A stretch of 19,650 nt of DNA from Bacteroidota bacterium. GTDB lineage: Bacteria > Bacteroidota > Bacteroidia > Flavobacteriales > Flavobacteriaceae. A model generated the notes under the pieces. It had not been told where the DNA came from. It saw only the letters and a program-made list of their open reading frames with translations, and ran no database searches. The stretch covers positions 1-19,650 of the forward strand of contig JAEZGB010000084.1 of NCBI GenBank assembly GCA_023437485.1, written 5' to 3'. The position numbers were made by a program, and so were the translations under genes. Below, piece by piece: positions 13,798 through 19,650 of the stretch; the stretch's first letter is position 1, and each line of letters opens with the position of its first letter.

Positions 13798-13816
13798 CGT
13801 TAGGGATGGCAGCGGC

Positions 13817-13869
13817 ACCTTTTTGAAAGACCTCGCAGGTTTTAAAAACCTGCGAGGTCTCAAAAGGTA
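13817..13869. repeat. long near-perfect palindrome, probable REP-like element or bidirectional terminator
   Basis: The core 13828-13860 has two perfect 16-base arms, AGACCTCGCAGGTTTT and its complement, around a single A (13844). Outer arms ACCTTTTTGAA and TCAAAAGGT extend the pairing with a small bulge. It directly follows the string TAGGGATGGCAGCGGCA (13801-13817). I remember both this string and this palindrome as recurring in flavobacterial intergenic regions, so it is likely one copy of a genome-wide family. It may end transcription of the catabolic operon. Confidence 0.8.
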
Positions 13870-13954
13870 CAGCGAACAGCCCGACGGCGCGATTAAACAC
13901 CCTGCAATGCGATTTGGCCGTTGCGCCGGAACGCCCAAAAATTAAAATACTAAA

Positions 13955-14704
13955 ATGAAAAAATACAGAATTGGCCAGATTGTGCCCTCTTCCAACATCA
14001 CGATGGAGACTGAGATTCCCGCCGTGTTCAGGGCGCGCGAGACTATTTTGCCTGAGCGATTCACTTTTCACTCCAGCCGCATGCGCATGAAAAAGGTGAC
14101 CAAGGAGGAGCTCGAGGCCATGGATGCGATGAGCTTGAAGTGCGCGCAGGAGCTTTCGGATGCGCAGGTGGACGTGATGGGCTATGCATGCCTGGTGGCC
14201 ATCATGAGCATGGGGCGCGGGTATCACTGTGTTTCTGAGAAAAATTTGGAGGCTGAAACTGCAAAGAATGGCTTCCCGACACCGATTGTTACCAGTGCCG
14301 GTGCGCTGGTGGCCGGACTAAAGGCATTGGGCGCCAAACGCGTTGCGCTGATGATGCCCTACATGCGGCCGTTGGCCAATCTGGTGGTGGATTATATTGA
14401 ACACCAGGGTTTTGAAGTGGTTGATTTTGTTGCACTCGAGATTGCCGACAACCTTGAGGTGGCCTCGCAGGACCCGATGAACCTTTTGCAACACTACAAA
14501 AAGCTCAATCTTGAAGGCGTGGATACTCTGGTGGCTTCATGCTGCGTGCAGATGCCATCGCTCGAGGCGATTGATTTGCTTGAAAGAGAAGTTGGGATCC
14601 CGGTGACCTCGGCGGCGGTGTGCACGACATGGGAAATGATGAAAAAACTTGGGATTGAAGCCCGTGCGCCGATTGGCGGCAGTCTTTTGTCAGGCATATA
14701 CTGA
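13955..14704 (+). CDS. maleate isomerase (maleate cis-trans isomerase)
   Basis: The 249-residue protein belongs to the Asp/Glu racemase superfamily and shows the maleate isomerase pattern: VPSSNITMETE near the start, MGYACLVAIMSMG with C79, and ASCCVQMPSLEAI with C197; these correspond to the two catalytic cysteines of characterised maleate isomerases (MaiA/NicE type). It converts maleate to fumarate without a cofactor, in the cytoplasm. It lies 279 bases after the FAH-family hydrolase, behind a repeat-rich spacer, and may have its own transcript. In this cluster it suggests that the lower pathway goes through maleate, so ring-fission product is hydrolysed before isomerisation. Nicotinate-type pathways also use it, but no other genes of those are present. 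Confidence 0.92.
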   Translation: MKKYRIGQIVPSSNITMETEIPAVFRARETILPERFTFHSSRMRMKKVTKEELEAMDAMSLKCAQELSDAQVDVMGYACLVAIMSMGRGYHCVSEKNLEAETAKNGFPTPIVTSAGALVAGLKALGAKRVALMMPYMRPLANLVVDYIEHQGFEVVDFVALEIADNLEVASQDPMNLLQHYKKLNLEGVDTLVASCCVQMPSLEAIDLLEREVGIPVTSAAVCTTWEMMKKLGIEARAPIGGSLLSGIY

Positions 14705-14726
14705 AATTGTGTAAGAAACAATTTTT
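14704..14726 (+). terminator. weak hairpin with short T run after maleate isomerase
   Basis: AAATTGT (14704-14710) and ACAATTT (14718-14724) form a seven-base AT-rich stem with a seven-base loop, followed by only TT. It begins inside the stop codon TGA. Termination would be weak at best. Confidence 0.3.
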
Positions 14727-14748
14727 AAGTATAACGGGCTGCCGAGGG

Positions 14749-14770
14749 TTTATGCTCAAATTTGCATAAA
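14749..14770. repeat. inverted repeat TTTATGC / GCATAAA upstream of the small acidic gene
   Basis: A perfect seven-base inverted repeat encloses TCAAATTT, itself part of the palindrome CAAATTTG, nine bases before ATG 14780. It could be an operator, a leader hairpin or a second terminator for the gene before. Confidence 0.4.
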
Positions 14771-14779
14771 ACAAACCAC

Positions 14780-14920
14780 ATGGAATTAGTATTTGTAACG
14801 CCCGAGGATTTTAAGAGCCACGACACCCACCTTCAGAATATCATTTCAATTAACAGTAACCATTATTGGGATTGCGAGGAAGCTCATCCTGAGGAAGAGC
14901 CGGAGGTGCTTTACGCATAA
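14780..14920 (+). CDS. 46-residue acidic hypothetical protein
   Basis: The frame starts ATG 14780 and ends TAA 14918-14920. The peptide opens MELVFVTPEDFKSHDTHL and ends with a run rich in glutamate (EEAHPEEEPEVLYA); it has no membrane segment or signal. Codon use and the ordered, amphipathic first half look protein-like, and the gene has its own upstream region and a good promoter for the next gene after it. I do not recognise the family. Function unknown. Confidence 0.55.
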   Translation: MELVFVTPEDFKSHDTHLQNIISINSNHYWDCEEAHPEEEPEVLYA

Positions 14921-14944
14921 TGTTTTCTTAAGGTTGATTTTATT

Positions 14945-14952
14945 TAAATTTG
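14945..14952 (+). promoter_or_regulatory. -7 promoter element for the JmjC-like cupin gene
   Basis: TAAATTTG is a perfect match to the Bacteroidota TAnnTTTG element, 22 bases before ATG 14975. The -33 region has TTTTC (14923-14927) instead of TTTG, about 17 bases upstream. Confidence 0.5.
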
Positions 14953-14974
14953 ACCTTAAACGAACACATTTGCC

Positions 14975-15862
14975 ATGCAATTAGCCCAAATTGAGCGCGT
15001 CAGCACCATTACCCGGGAAGATTTTTTAAAAAATTACGTCACACCGCAAAAGCCGGTGGTGATTGAACGGCTAACGGAACATTGGCCGGCATACGAGCGC
15101 TGGAACCTGGAATACATAAAGCAGGTTGCCGGGGATAAGGAAGTTCCCCTGTATGACGACCGCCCCGTTTCACACCGGGATGGTTTTAATCAGGCGCATG
15201 CCTCGATGAGGATGTCAGAGTACATTGATTTATTGGAATCAGGCCCGACGAATTATCGCATCTTTCTCTACAATCTAATGAAGGAGGTGCCCAGGCTAAA
15301 GGATGATTTTTTGTGGCCCGACATTGGGCTTCGGCTGGTCAAACAGTTGCCAATGCTTTTTTTTGGCGGTGAAGGTTCCCGGGTGTTTATGCATTTTGAC
15401 ATCGATTACTCGAATATCCTTCATTTTCACTTTCACGGTACCAAGCAATGTGTCCTTTTTGCCCCGGATCAGACAAAATACCTGTACAAAGTGCCGCACG
15501 CATTGATTTCAAGGGAAGACATTGATTTTGACAATCCGGATTATGAAAAATGGCCTGCGCTGCAAAGAGCTACAGGTTTTGTGACCAACCTGAAACACGG
15601 TGAGATGTTGTACATGCCTGAAGGATATTGGCATTACATGAAATATTTAACTCCCGGTTTTTCAATGAGCTTGCGGTCATTTCCGCGGAATATTGGGCAT
15701 TTATCAATGGCAGCGTACAATGTCTTGTTTATGCGCCATTTTGATAATTTGATGAGAAAAACCAGGGGCCAGGCCTGGATAGATTACAAAAATCGAAAGG
15801 CATTGGAAGACACCCATCGAAAGCTGGGCTTGACAAGTAACCAATTAAACCAGATATTATGA
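14975..15862 (+). CDS. cupin-like (JmjC/FIH-type) Fe(II)/2-oxoglutarate oxygenase
   Basis: This 295-residue protein fits the cupin_8 / JmjC-like family related to factor-inhibiting HIF. The HxD...H iron triad is visible as H140 and D142 (MHFDIDYSN) and H220 (EGYWHYM), with a run LHFHFHGTKQCVLFAPDQTKYLY between typical of the beta-helix core. The start region KPVVIERLTEHWPAYERW also matches the family entry motif (KPVVI...WPA..W). Such enzymes hydroxylate protein side chains or small molecules; the bacterial substrates are mostly unknown. No signal peptide is present. It has its own promoter element and its stop overlaps the start of a small membrane gene. Confidence 0.88.
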   Translation: MQLAQIERVSTITREDFLKNYVTPQKPVVIERLTEHWPAYERWNLEYIKQVAGDKEVPLYDDRPVSHRDGFNQAHASMRMSEYIDLLESGPTNYRIFLYNLMKEVPRLKDDFLWPDIGLRLVKQLPMLFFGGEGSRVFMHFDIDYSNILHFHFHGTKQCVLFAPDQTKYLYKVPHALISREDIDFDNPDYEKWPALQRATGFVTNLKHGEMLYMPEGYWHYMKYLTPGFSMSLRSFPRNIGHLSMAAYNVLFMRHFDNLMRKTRGQAWIDYKNRKALEDTHRKLGLTSNQLNQIL

Positions 15863-15978
15863 ACAAGTTATTCAGGGCGCTGATTGCAGGATATGGCGCG
15901 AAAAAATTAGGAGGAGGCTGTTTTGGAACTATCATTGTGTTTATCCTGATATACTGGCTTTTGGGCCAATGCAGCTAA
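15859..15978 (+). CDS. 39-residue glycine-rich single-pass membrane protein
   Basis: ATG 15859 overlaps the JmjC-like gene's stop by four bases (ATGA). The peptide begins MNKLFRALIAGYGAKKLGGG, then has one hydrophobic helix (about residues 22-36, FGTIIVFILIYWLL) and ends GQCS. A basic, glycine-rich N-terminus followed by one helix suggests a small inner-membrane protein. I recall similar tiny proteins in Flavobacteriia, without known function. The overlap supports it being a real, translationally coupled gene. Confidence 0.65.
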   Translation: MNKLFRALIAGYGAKKLGGGCFGTIIVFILIYWLLGQCS

Positions 15979-16052
15979 AGTTGTAAATATTGCTGAATAT
16001 TACATAAGCTTCCGTGAGGCTGCCGACCTTACCTTTATTAAAATTTCAAGTT

Positions 16053-16277
16053 ATGAAACCACAGAATAATAATCCCGGACAGCACATGCATGACGGCCAG
16101 AAAAATTATCAGAATTCAAATGAACGCAATCCTGATAATGCCCGAAGTGACACGCGCAAACATCAGTACGAAGACCATGAAGGCCAGCATAAAGACGATG
16201 CTCTCTTTAAGGAAGGTCATCCCAAAGAAGAGATGGATTTCCGCGATAAGGAGGACAACCTGGAAGGGGAACAATAA
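16053..16277 (+). CDS. 74-residue very hydrophilic, probably disordered protein
   Basis: The chosen start is ATG 16053 (MKPQNNNPGQ); the frame is open to 16014, but those 13 codons are hydrophobic and unlike the rest. The protein is almost free of hydrophobic residues and rich in Asn, Gln, His, Asp, Glu and Lys, with repeated KxxxE/D motifs in its second half, as in disordered stress-protective proteins. No domain is recognised. A strong intrinsic terminator follows 19 bases after the stop, which supports a separate short transcription unit. Confidence 0.65.
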   Translation: MKPQNNNPGQHMHDGQKNYQNSNERNPDNARSDTRKHQYEDHEGQHKDDALFKEGHPKEEMDFRDKEDNLEGEQ

Positions 16278-16296
16278 AACAACCAATAACCAATTG

Positions 16297-16328
16297 AAAG
16301 AGGCTATTTCGAGAGAAGTAGCCTTTTT
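16297..16328 (+). terminator. intrinsic terminator after the hydrophilic small gene
   Basis: AAAGAGGCTA (16297 onward) pairs with TAGCCTTTTT over ten positions including one G-T, and the inner bases TTTC / GAAG extend the stem around a GAGA loop. The T-rich 3' arm forms the T tract. Confidence 0.8.
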
Positions 16329-16332
16329 CTGG

Positions 16333-16360
16333 CTTTCAGCTGTCAGCTTTCAGATGTCAG
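16333..16360. repeat. 14-bp direct repeat, two tandem copies
   Basis: CTTTCAGCTGTCAG (16333-16346) is followed immediately by CTTTCAGATGTCAG (16347-16360), thirteen of fourteen identical. It lies in the spacer between convergent genes. Confidence 0.75.
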
Positions 16361-16474
16361 TTTGAAGGGATTCGGGGACCGACTGCTATTATTCGTGGAG
16401 GGTTATCAAATCATCAGTCATCATTCGTTCGAATGTCCCAAACTAATTGCACAGTTTATTGTTTCTGAATTGGT

Positions 16475-16504
16475 ACATCGGTACATTTTCACATCGGTAC
16501 ATTT
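16475..16504. repeat. 14-bp direct repeat ACATCGGTACATTT, period 16
   Basis: Perfect copies stand at 16475-16488 and 16491-16504, preceded by a half copy GGTAC. The rest of the spacer 16278-16589 is AT-rich with degenerate AAATTCCCAAAATT-like strings near 16555-16585; no gene is seen there. Confidence 0.8.
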
Positions 16505-16589
16505 CCTAATTCTCAAATTTTCACCCGAGCCCGCAGGGCGAACTGAGCGTAAGCTAAATTCCCAATTTTCCAAATTCCCAAAATTCCTC

Positions 16590-18053
16590 TCACCCCCCAC
16601 CCTTCAGCTTCTCCAGGAGCAATTTTAAGTTCACCGTCGCAAATCCCGACGAATGGTCAGACAGCCCATAAGGCAAAATCAATTCGCCATTGTGGATAAT
16701 CGAGCCACAACTGTATACCACGTTGGGCACGTAGCCCTCCCGTTCATCCGGGCTGGGCATCAGCAACGGCTCCTTCAGCCGTCCGATTTCCTTTTCCGGG
16801 TTTTCCAGATCCAAAAGCGATGCCCCGATGGTATAGGTACGCATGGGCCCCACCGCGTGGGTAATCACAAGCCAGCCCTCGGAGGTTTCAATCGGTGAGC
16901 CACAATTCCCGATTTGGACCAGTTCCCACGGATAGACCGGGCTCTGTATCTTTATCGGATTGTCCCAAACATTGATATTATCACTGTACATGATGTAATT
17001 GTTCCAACCGTCAATCCTTGAGAGCATGGCATACCGGCCGTTGATCATTCGGGGAAACAGCGCCAGGTTTTTGTTGCGCGCGCCCTCGCCGTTGAGCGGG
17101 CTGGTCTTGAAATCATAAAAATCGGTTGTTTTGAGCAATTTGGGCATGATGTGCTCACCATCATAGGCTGTGTAAGTGGCGTAATAAACTACCGATCCGT
17201 TGTCCCGCGTGAACTTGACAAAACGCGCATCTTCAATCCCGCGGCTTTCCAGATCCGAAATTGGAAAGATGACCCGATCGCTGATATCGGTATCACGCGA
17301 GAACGAAATTTTGCGGTAACTGTCAGACAGGGCCAGGATCAGCCTATATTCCCTGAGAAGTTTTGGGTCCGTTTCCTTTTCCTTTTCTTCCAGGACTATT
17401 GCCTTTAGCGCCTGGTAATCAAATTGATCTTCCAACCTGAGGTCCACTTTTTTAAGGAAATCGGCGTTGATCCCTTCTTCCTCACCTTTGCGCAGAAACA
17501 ACTTTTTTTGATAAACCGCATTGCGGATGCGTTCGGCCTCATCAATATAACTTCCCGCCGGGATAACGGTGATATTGTTGTCGCGGTCAATGATCGCCCG
17601 CCGGAAGGCAACCGACGAAACATGCCCCTCGCCCACTGCCCGGAAACTGATTATCACGCGCTGCTGGCCTTCTTCAAGATTGCTCCGGTCAGGATCTTCG
17701 ACAATGGAAGGATTGAAGAATGCCGCCGATTCAATAGAATATTCATGTGTAAAATAAGCACCGATGAGCAGCCGGGTGTACTCGTCGAGCTCATCGGGCA
17801 CCAGTCCGGCCCTTTCAATCTGCGGTTTGACCCTTTCACAGTGCATGTGAAGTTTGCGGGTGATGTTTCGATGCCGCTTGGAATAGTCCTGCAAAAGCGG
17901 TGAAATGATTGAAAAAACCTGGTCACGCGGCATTTCGGCCACTTTCCTGATCAGATGGACCGCGCGTTCTTCGCCGCTAAAGAAAAACCGCGCGATAACC
18001 CTGCCCGAATCGGGTTGCACCTTAACGGGCTTGCGTTGGATGTGAAGTCTCAT
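16590..18053 (-). CDS. glycoside hydrolase/phosphorylase family GH130
   Basis: The 487-residue protein shows the GH130 five-bladed propeller signatures: AAFFNPSIVEDP (110-121), IISFRAVGEGHVSSVAFR (134-151), and RGIEDARFVKF with the likely catalytic acid D275 (usual form EDPR, here EDAR), then YYATYTAYDG, LFPRMINGRYAMLSR, NCGSPIETSEGWLVITHAV and YVPNVVYSCG. There is no signal peptide, so it should be cytoplasmic. Characterised members phosphorolyse or hydrolyse beta-mannosides, such as mannosyl-glucose or beta-1,2-mannobiose; this protein's linkage cannot be told. Residues about 170-250 are a helical insert rich in Lys and Glu. It lies 33 bases downstream of the CotH-type gene on the same strand, but the two need not be functionally linked. 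Confidence 0.9.
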   Translation of the reverse strand: MRLHIQRKPVKVQPDSGRVIARFFFSGEERAVHLIRKVAEMPRDQVFSIISPLLQDYSKRHRNITRKLHMHCERVKPQIERAGLVPDELDEYTRLLIGAYFTHEYSIESAAFFNPSIVEDPDRSNLEEGQQRVIISFRAVGEGHVSSVAFRRAIIDRDNNITVIPAGSYIDEAERIRNAVYQKKLFLRKGEEEGINADFLKKVDLRLEDQFDYQALKAIVLEEKEKETDPKLLREYRLILALSDSYRKISFSRDTDISDRVIFPISDLESRGIEDARFVKFTRDNGSVVYYATYTAYDGEHIMPKLLKTTDFYDFKTSPLNGEGARNKNLALFPRMINGRYAMLSRIDGWNNYIMYSDNINVWDNPIKIQSPVYPWELVQIGNCGSPIETSEGWLVITHAVGPMRTYTIGASLLDLENPEKEIGRLKEPLLMPSPDEREGYVPNVVYSCGSIIHNGELILPYGLSDHSSGFATVNLKLLLEKLKGGG

Positions 18054-18079
18054 GGAAATTGATGAACCCTGAATTTAGT

Positions 18080-18113
18080 CAAATTTTTATCGCCTTACAA
18101 TTTTTTTTACAAA
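18080..18113 (-). promoter_or_regulatory. candidate promoter for the GH130 gene
   Basis: On the minus strand TTTG (18113-18110) and AAAATTTG (18087-18080, seven of eight to TAnnTTTG) are 22 bases apart, overlapping the end of the CotH gene. The leader to ATG 18053 would be about 20 bases. Confidence 0.3.
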
Positions 18114-19650
18114 GTGGCCCTGGTTGTTTTTAAGATGAAGCAGATACATCCCCGGCGCGATGCCGTTCAAATCAACCTGGCCATCACAATTGCCCTGACG
18201 CACCAGTTTCCCGTCGGTGCCGAAAATGAAATATTCAGCATGACTGATTCCGGCAAGAAAAAGGACTCCATCAGTGGGATTGGGGTAAGCCACAACCGAA
18301 TCCGATTGCTGCAGGGGCGTCCCAAGCGAGATGGGGGTCGCATGCAGGGCCACATTGTTAAAAGTTACGCGGTTGCCCTGGTCCTGCTGCATATTGCTCC
18401 CTGTGAACCTGATCCTAACTGAAAATTCGGGGTTTCCATCGGCAAGGTCAATATCTGAAAAATCTGCCGTTATTACCTGATATTGTTGGTTAATGCCGAA
18501 ATCCTGGAAGAGTTGCCAATCGCCAGCCTGGTTTGTACGATAGTGGACCGTCAGCCCCGTGGCCGCGCCTTCGTCCATTACCGCGAAAGACAATACCGGA
18601 TCCTGAAAACCGTCGGTGGGCAAATTGAAAATTAGCTGGTTCTGGAGCGAACCGCTTTGAAAGGGCTGTTTGATTTGCAGACCTTTGAGATTTGCGGCAT
18701 CATAATCAAGGCCGTTGTTGGCGTTGGCGATGTAATTGAGCGGTGTTGGACTGTTGCGGCGCTCCATCGAAGCCTTGCGCCAATTGGGATGCGCCGCGGT
18801 GAACGGATATCCCGATAAACTGGATTCGAACTGCAGAGCCGCGGGGTTTTGGACCGCCTGATAGGTACTGGCAAGCGCAATCAGGGGCTGATCATTTGGC
18901 ACGGCCGAATCAAAAGTCCAGAAATACAGGAGTTGCTGAACCTGCGGAGTTGGATCGGGCATAAATACCGCGATGGCCTGGAAATCAGTTTCGGGAGTAA
19001 AGGCGATTTCGGCGTCGGAACCCTGTACATCTCCTTCCCAATGGCTAAAAACATATCCGGGCCTTGGCGTAGCCCTGAGCGTCATGGGAATCCCCGTAAA
19101 ATATTTTCCGGTCCACGGATAAGGATTTGGCTGGACCCCGGGCGTGGTGGGCAGCAAATCAATGGTATTGACCCGGACATATCCATGCGATGGCGAACTT
19201 ACGTCAAGAGTAGCCAATACATCTGAATCAATTTGGAATTTTTGGCGAATATGGCTGCGCTGGAGATCCGGCCGCTGCTGCGCGTATGTATGGATGTTGT
19301 CGATATGGATGTTCCACCACACAAACTGAACGGCTTTCCACCGATCGATGTGCGCCTGGATTTCCGGATCCAGGACGTTTTTCATTTCGGTTGACATGCC
19401 AATAACCCATTCTGCCGAGAACCGGGTATTGAGCAAATCGGCAAAACGGTTGATGAAGTTATTTTTAAAGCCCTCATTCTCCAAAAGGCTTCTCAAAACC
19501 AAAGTTGACCTTGGCGGATTCGGATATGACGGGCCGTTTGGCTCGGTGGCAAACTCAAGCGTATTGTGGCTGTTGGTATTGACCGTAAGCCCAAAACCCG
19601 AATCGGCATCCTTCATCGCTGCACGCCAGCGACCGTCATGTGCCTTGGGG
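18087..19650 (-). CDS. secreted CotH-type protein with InlB-like repeat and T9SS sorting domain (5' end outside window)
   Basis: The frame is open to the right edge, so 520 C-terminal residues are seen and the signal peptide is missing. The first part, GRWRAAMKDADSGFGL and SLLENEGFKNNFINRFADLLNTRF, is the end of a CotH kinase-like domain (pattern RW....D.D.GFG), followed by PEIQAHIDRW. An InlB-like repeat follows (GIPMTLRATPRPGYVFSHWEGDV). Then comes a beta-sandwich region (WTFDSAVPNDQP to VTFNNVALH) and a type A C-terminal sorting domain with YPNPTDGVLFL and APGMYLLHLKNNQGHFVKKIVRR. It is therefore exported by the type IX system and anchored or released at the cell surface. Spore-coat CotH proteins phosphorylate other proteins, but the activity of surface bacteroidal members is unproven. 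Confidence 0.9.
   Translation of the reverse strand, partial: PKAHDGRWRAAMKDADSGFGLTVNTNSHNTLEFATEPNGPSYPNPPRSTLVLRSLLENEGFKNNFINRFADLLNTRFSAEWVIGMSTEMKNVLDPEIQAHIDRWKAVQFVWWNIHIDNIHTYAQQRPDLQRSHIRQKFQIDSDVLATLDVSSPSHGYVRVNTIDLLPTTPGVQPNPYPWTGKYFTGIPMTLRATPRPGYVFSHWEGDVQGSDAEIAFTPETDFQAIAVFMPDPTPQVQQLLYFWTFDSAVPNDQPLIALASTYQAVQNPAALQFESSLSGYPFTAAHPNWRKASMERRNSPTPLNYIANANNGLDYDAANLKGLQIKQPFQSGSLQNQLIFNLPTDGFQDPVLSFAVMDEGAATGLTVHYRTNQAGDWQLFQDFGINQQYQVITADFSDIDLADGNPEFSVRIRFTGSNMQQDQGNRVTFNNVALHATPISLGTPLQQSDSVVAYPNPTDGVLFLAGISHAEYFIFGTDGKLVRQGNCDGQVDLNGIAPGMYLLHLKNNQGHFVKKIVRR

Noticed and set aside
13664..13869. CRISPR-like array
   Set aside because: The repeats are 7-8 bases with no spacers, and no cas gene is present.
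13739..13945. Open frame of 68 codons on the plus strand
   Set aside because: It runs through the octamer repeats and the palindrome, so it is spacer sequence rather than a gene.
13775..14227. Open frame of 150 codons on the minus strand
   Set aside because: It spans the palindrome and lies antisense to maleate isomerase.
13955..14704. Aspartate or glutamate racemase
   Set aside because: The motifs YACLVAIMSMG and CVQMPS are those of maleate isomerase, and the pathway context agrees.

Overview
The window looks like a chromosomal segment of a Bacteroidota organism, most likely of the flavobacterial branch and of unusually moderate GC content. The signs are a C-terminal type IX secretion sorting domain after a CotH-type protein, promoter candidates of the TTTG / TAnnTTTG type, few Shine-Dalgarno sequences, a GH130 enzyme, and intergenic spacers built from short degenerate tandem repeats and a perfect palindrome of a kind I remember from flavobacterial genomes. 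No rRNA, tRNA, CRISPR array, insertion sequence or regulator gene was found.

Region 1 (1-5146, minus strand) is a tightly packed operon read from right to left. It holds an MHS-type MFS transporter, a 75-residue two-helix membrane protein, an acetyl-CoA synthetase, and a reading frame that leaves the window at position 1. That last frame joins an FAD-dependent oxidoreductase to a SAM methyltransferase without a stop codon. The two domains are usually neighbouring separate genes in Bacteroidota type III polyketide synthase clusters, so such a synthase may lie just beyond the left edge.

Region 2 (5285-14704, plus strand) is the most interesting part and starts divergently from region 1. It encodes a flavin-reductase-fold protein, a two-domain FAD monooxygenase/OYE enzyme of the 2-aminobenzoyl-CoA / salicylyl-CoA 5-hydroxylase type, an aryl-CoA ligase, a hotdog thioesterase, a nitrilase-superfamily C-N hydrolase, a gentisate-type bicupin ring-cleaving dioxygenase, a small membrane protein, a fumarylacetoacetate-hydrolase-family enzyme and a maleate isomerase. 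Together these make a nearly complete aerobic route: ortho-substituted benzoate, aryl-CoA, 5-hydroxyaryl-CoA, free 5-hydroxy acid, ring fission, pyruvate plus a C4 acid, fumarate. If the substrate is salicylate the intermediate is gentisate. If it is anthranilate, gentisate-type cleavage of 5-hydroxyanthranilate would yield a primary amide, which would explain the C-N hydrolase. Maleate isomerase would remove the need for a thiol-dependent maleylpyruvate isomerase. In the OYE domain one of the two usual active-site histidines is glutamine, which fits an enzyme that hydroxylates but no longer reduces the ring. These pathway statements are inference from gene content.

Region 3 (14705-16589) holds small genes: a 46-residue acidic protein, a JmjC-like cupin protein, a 39-residue membrane protein overlapping its end, and a 74-residue very hydrophilic protein followed by a good intrinsic terminator. 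A repeat-rich spacer of about 300 bases follows. Region 4 (16590-19650, minus strand) holds a GH130 glycoside phosphorylase/hydrolase and the C-terminal 520 residues of a secreted CotH-type protein with an InlB-like repeat and a T9SS sorting domain; its start lies beyond the right edge.
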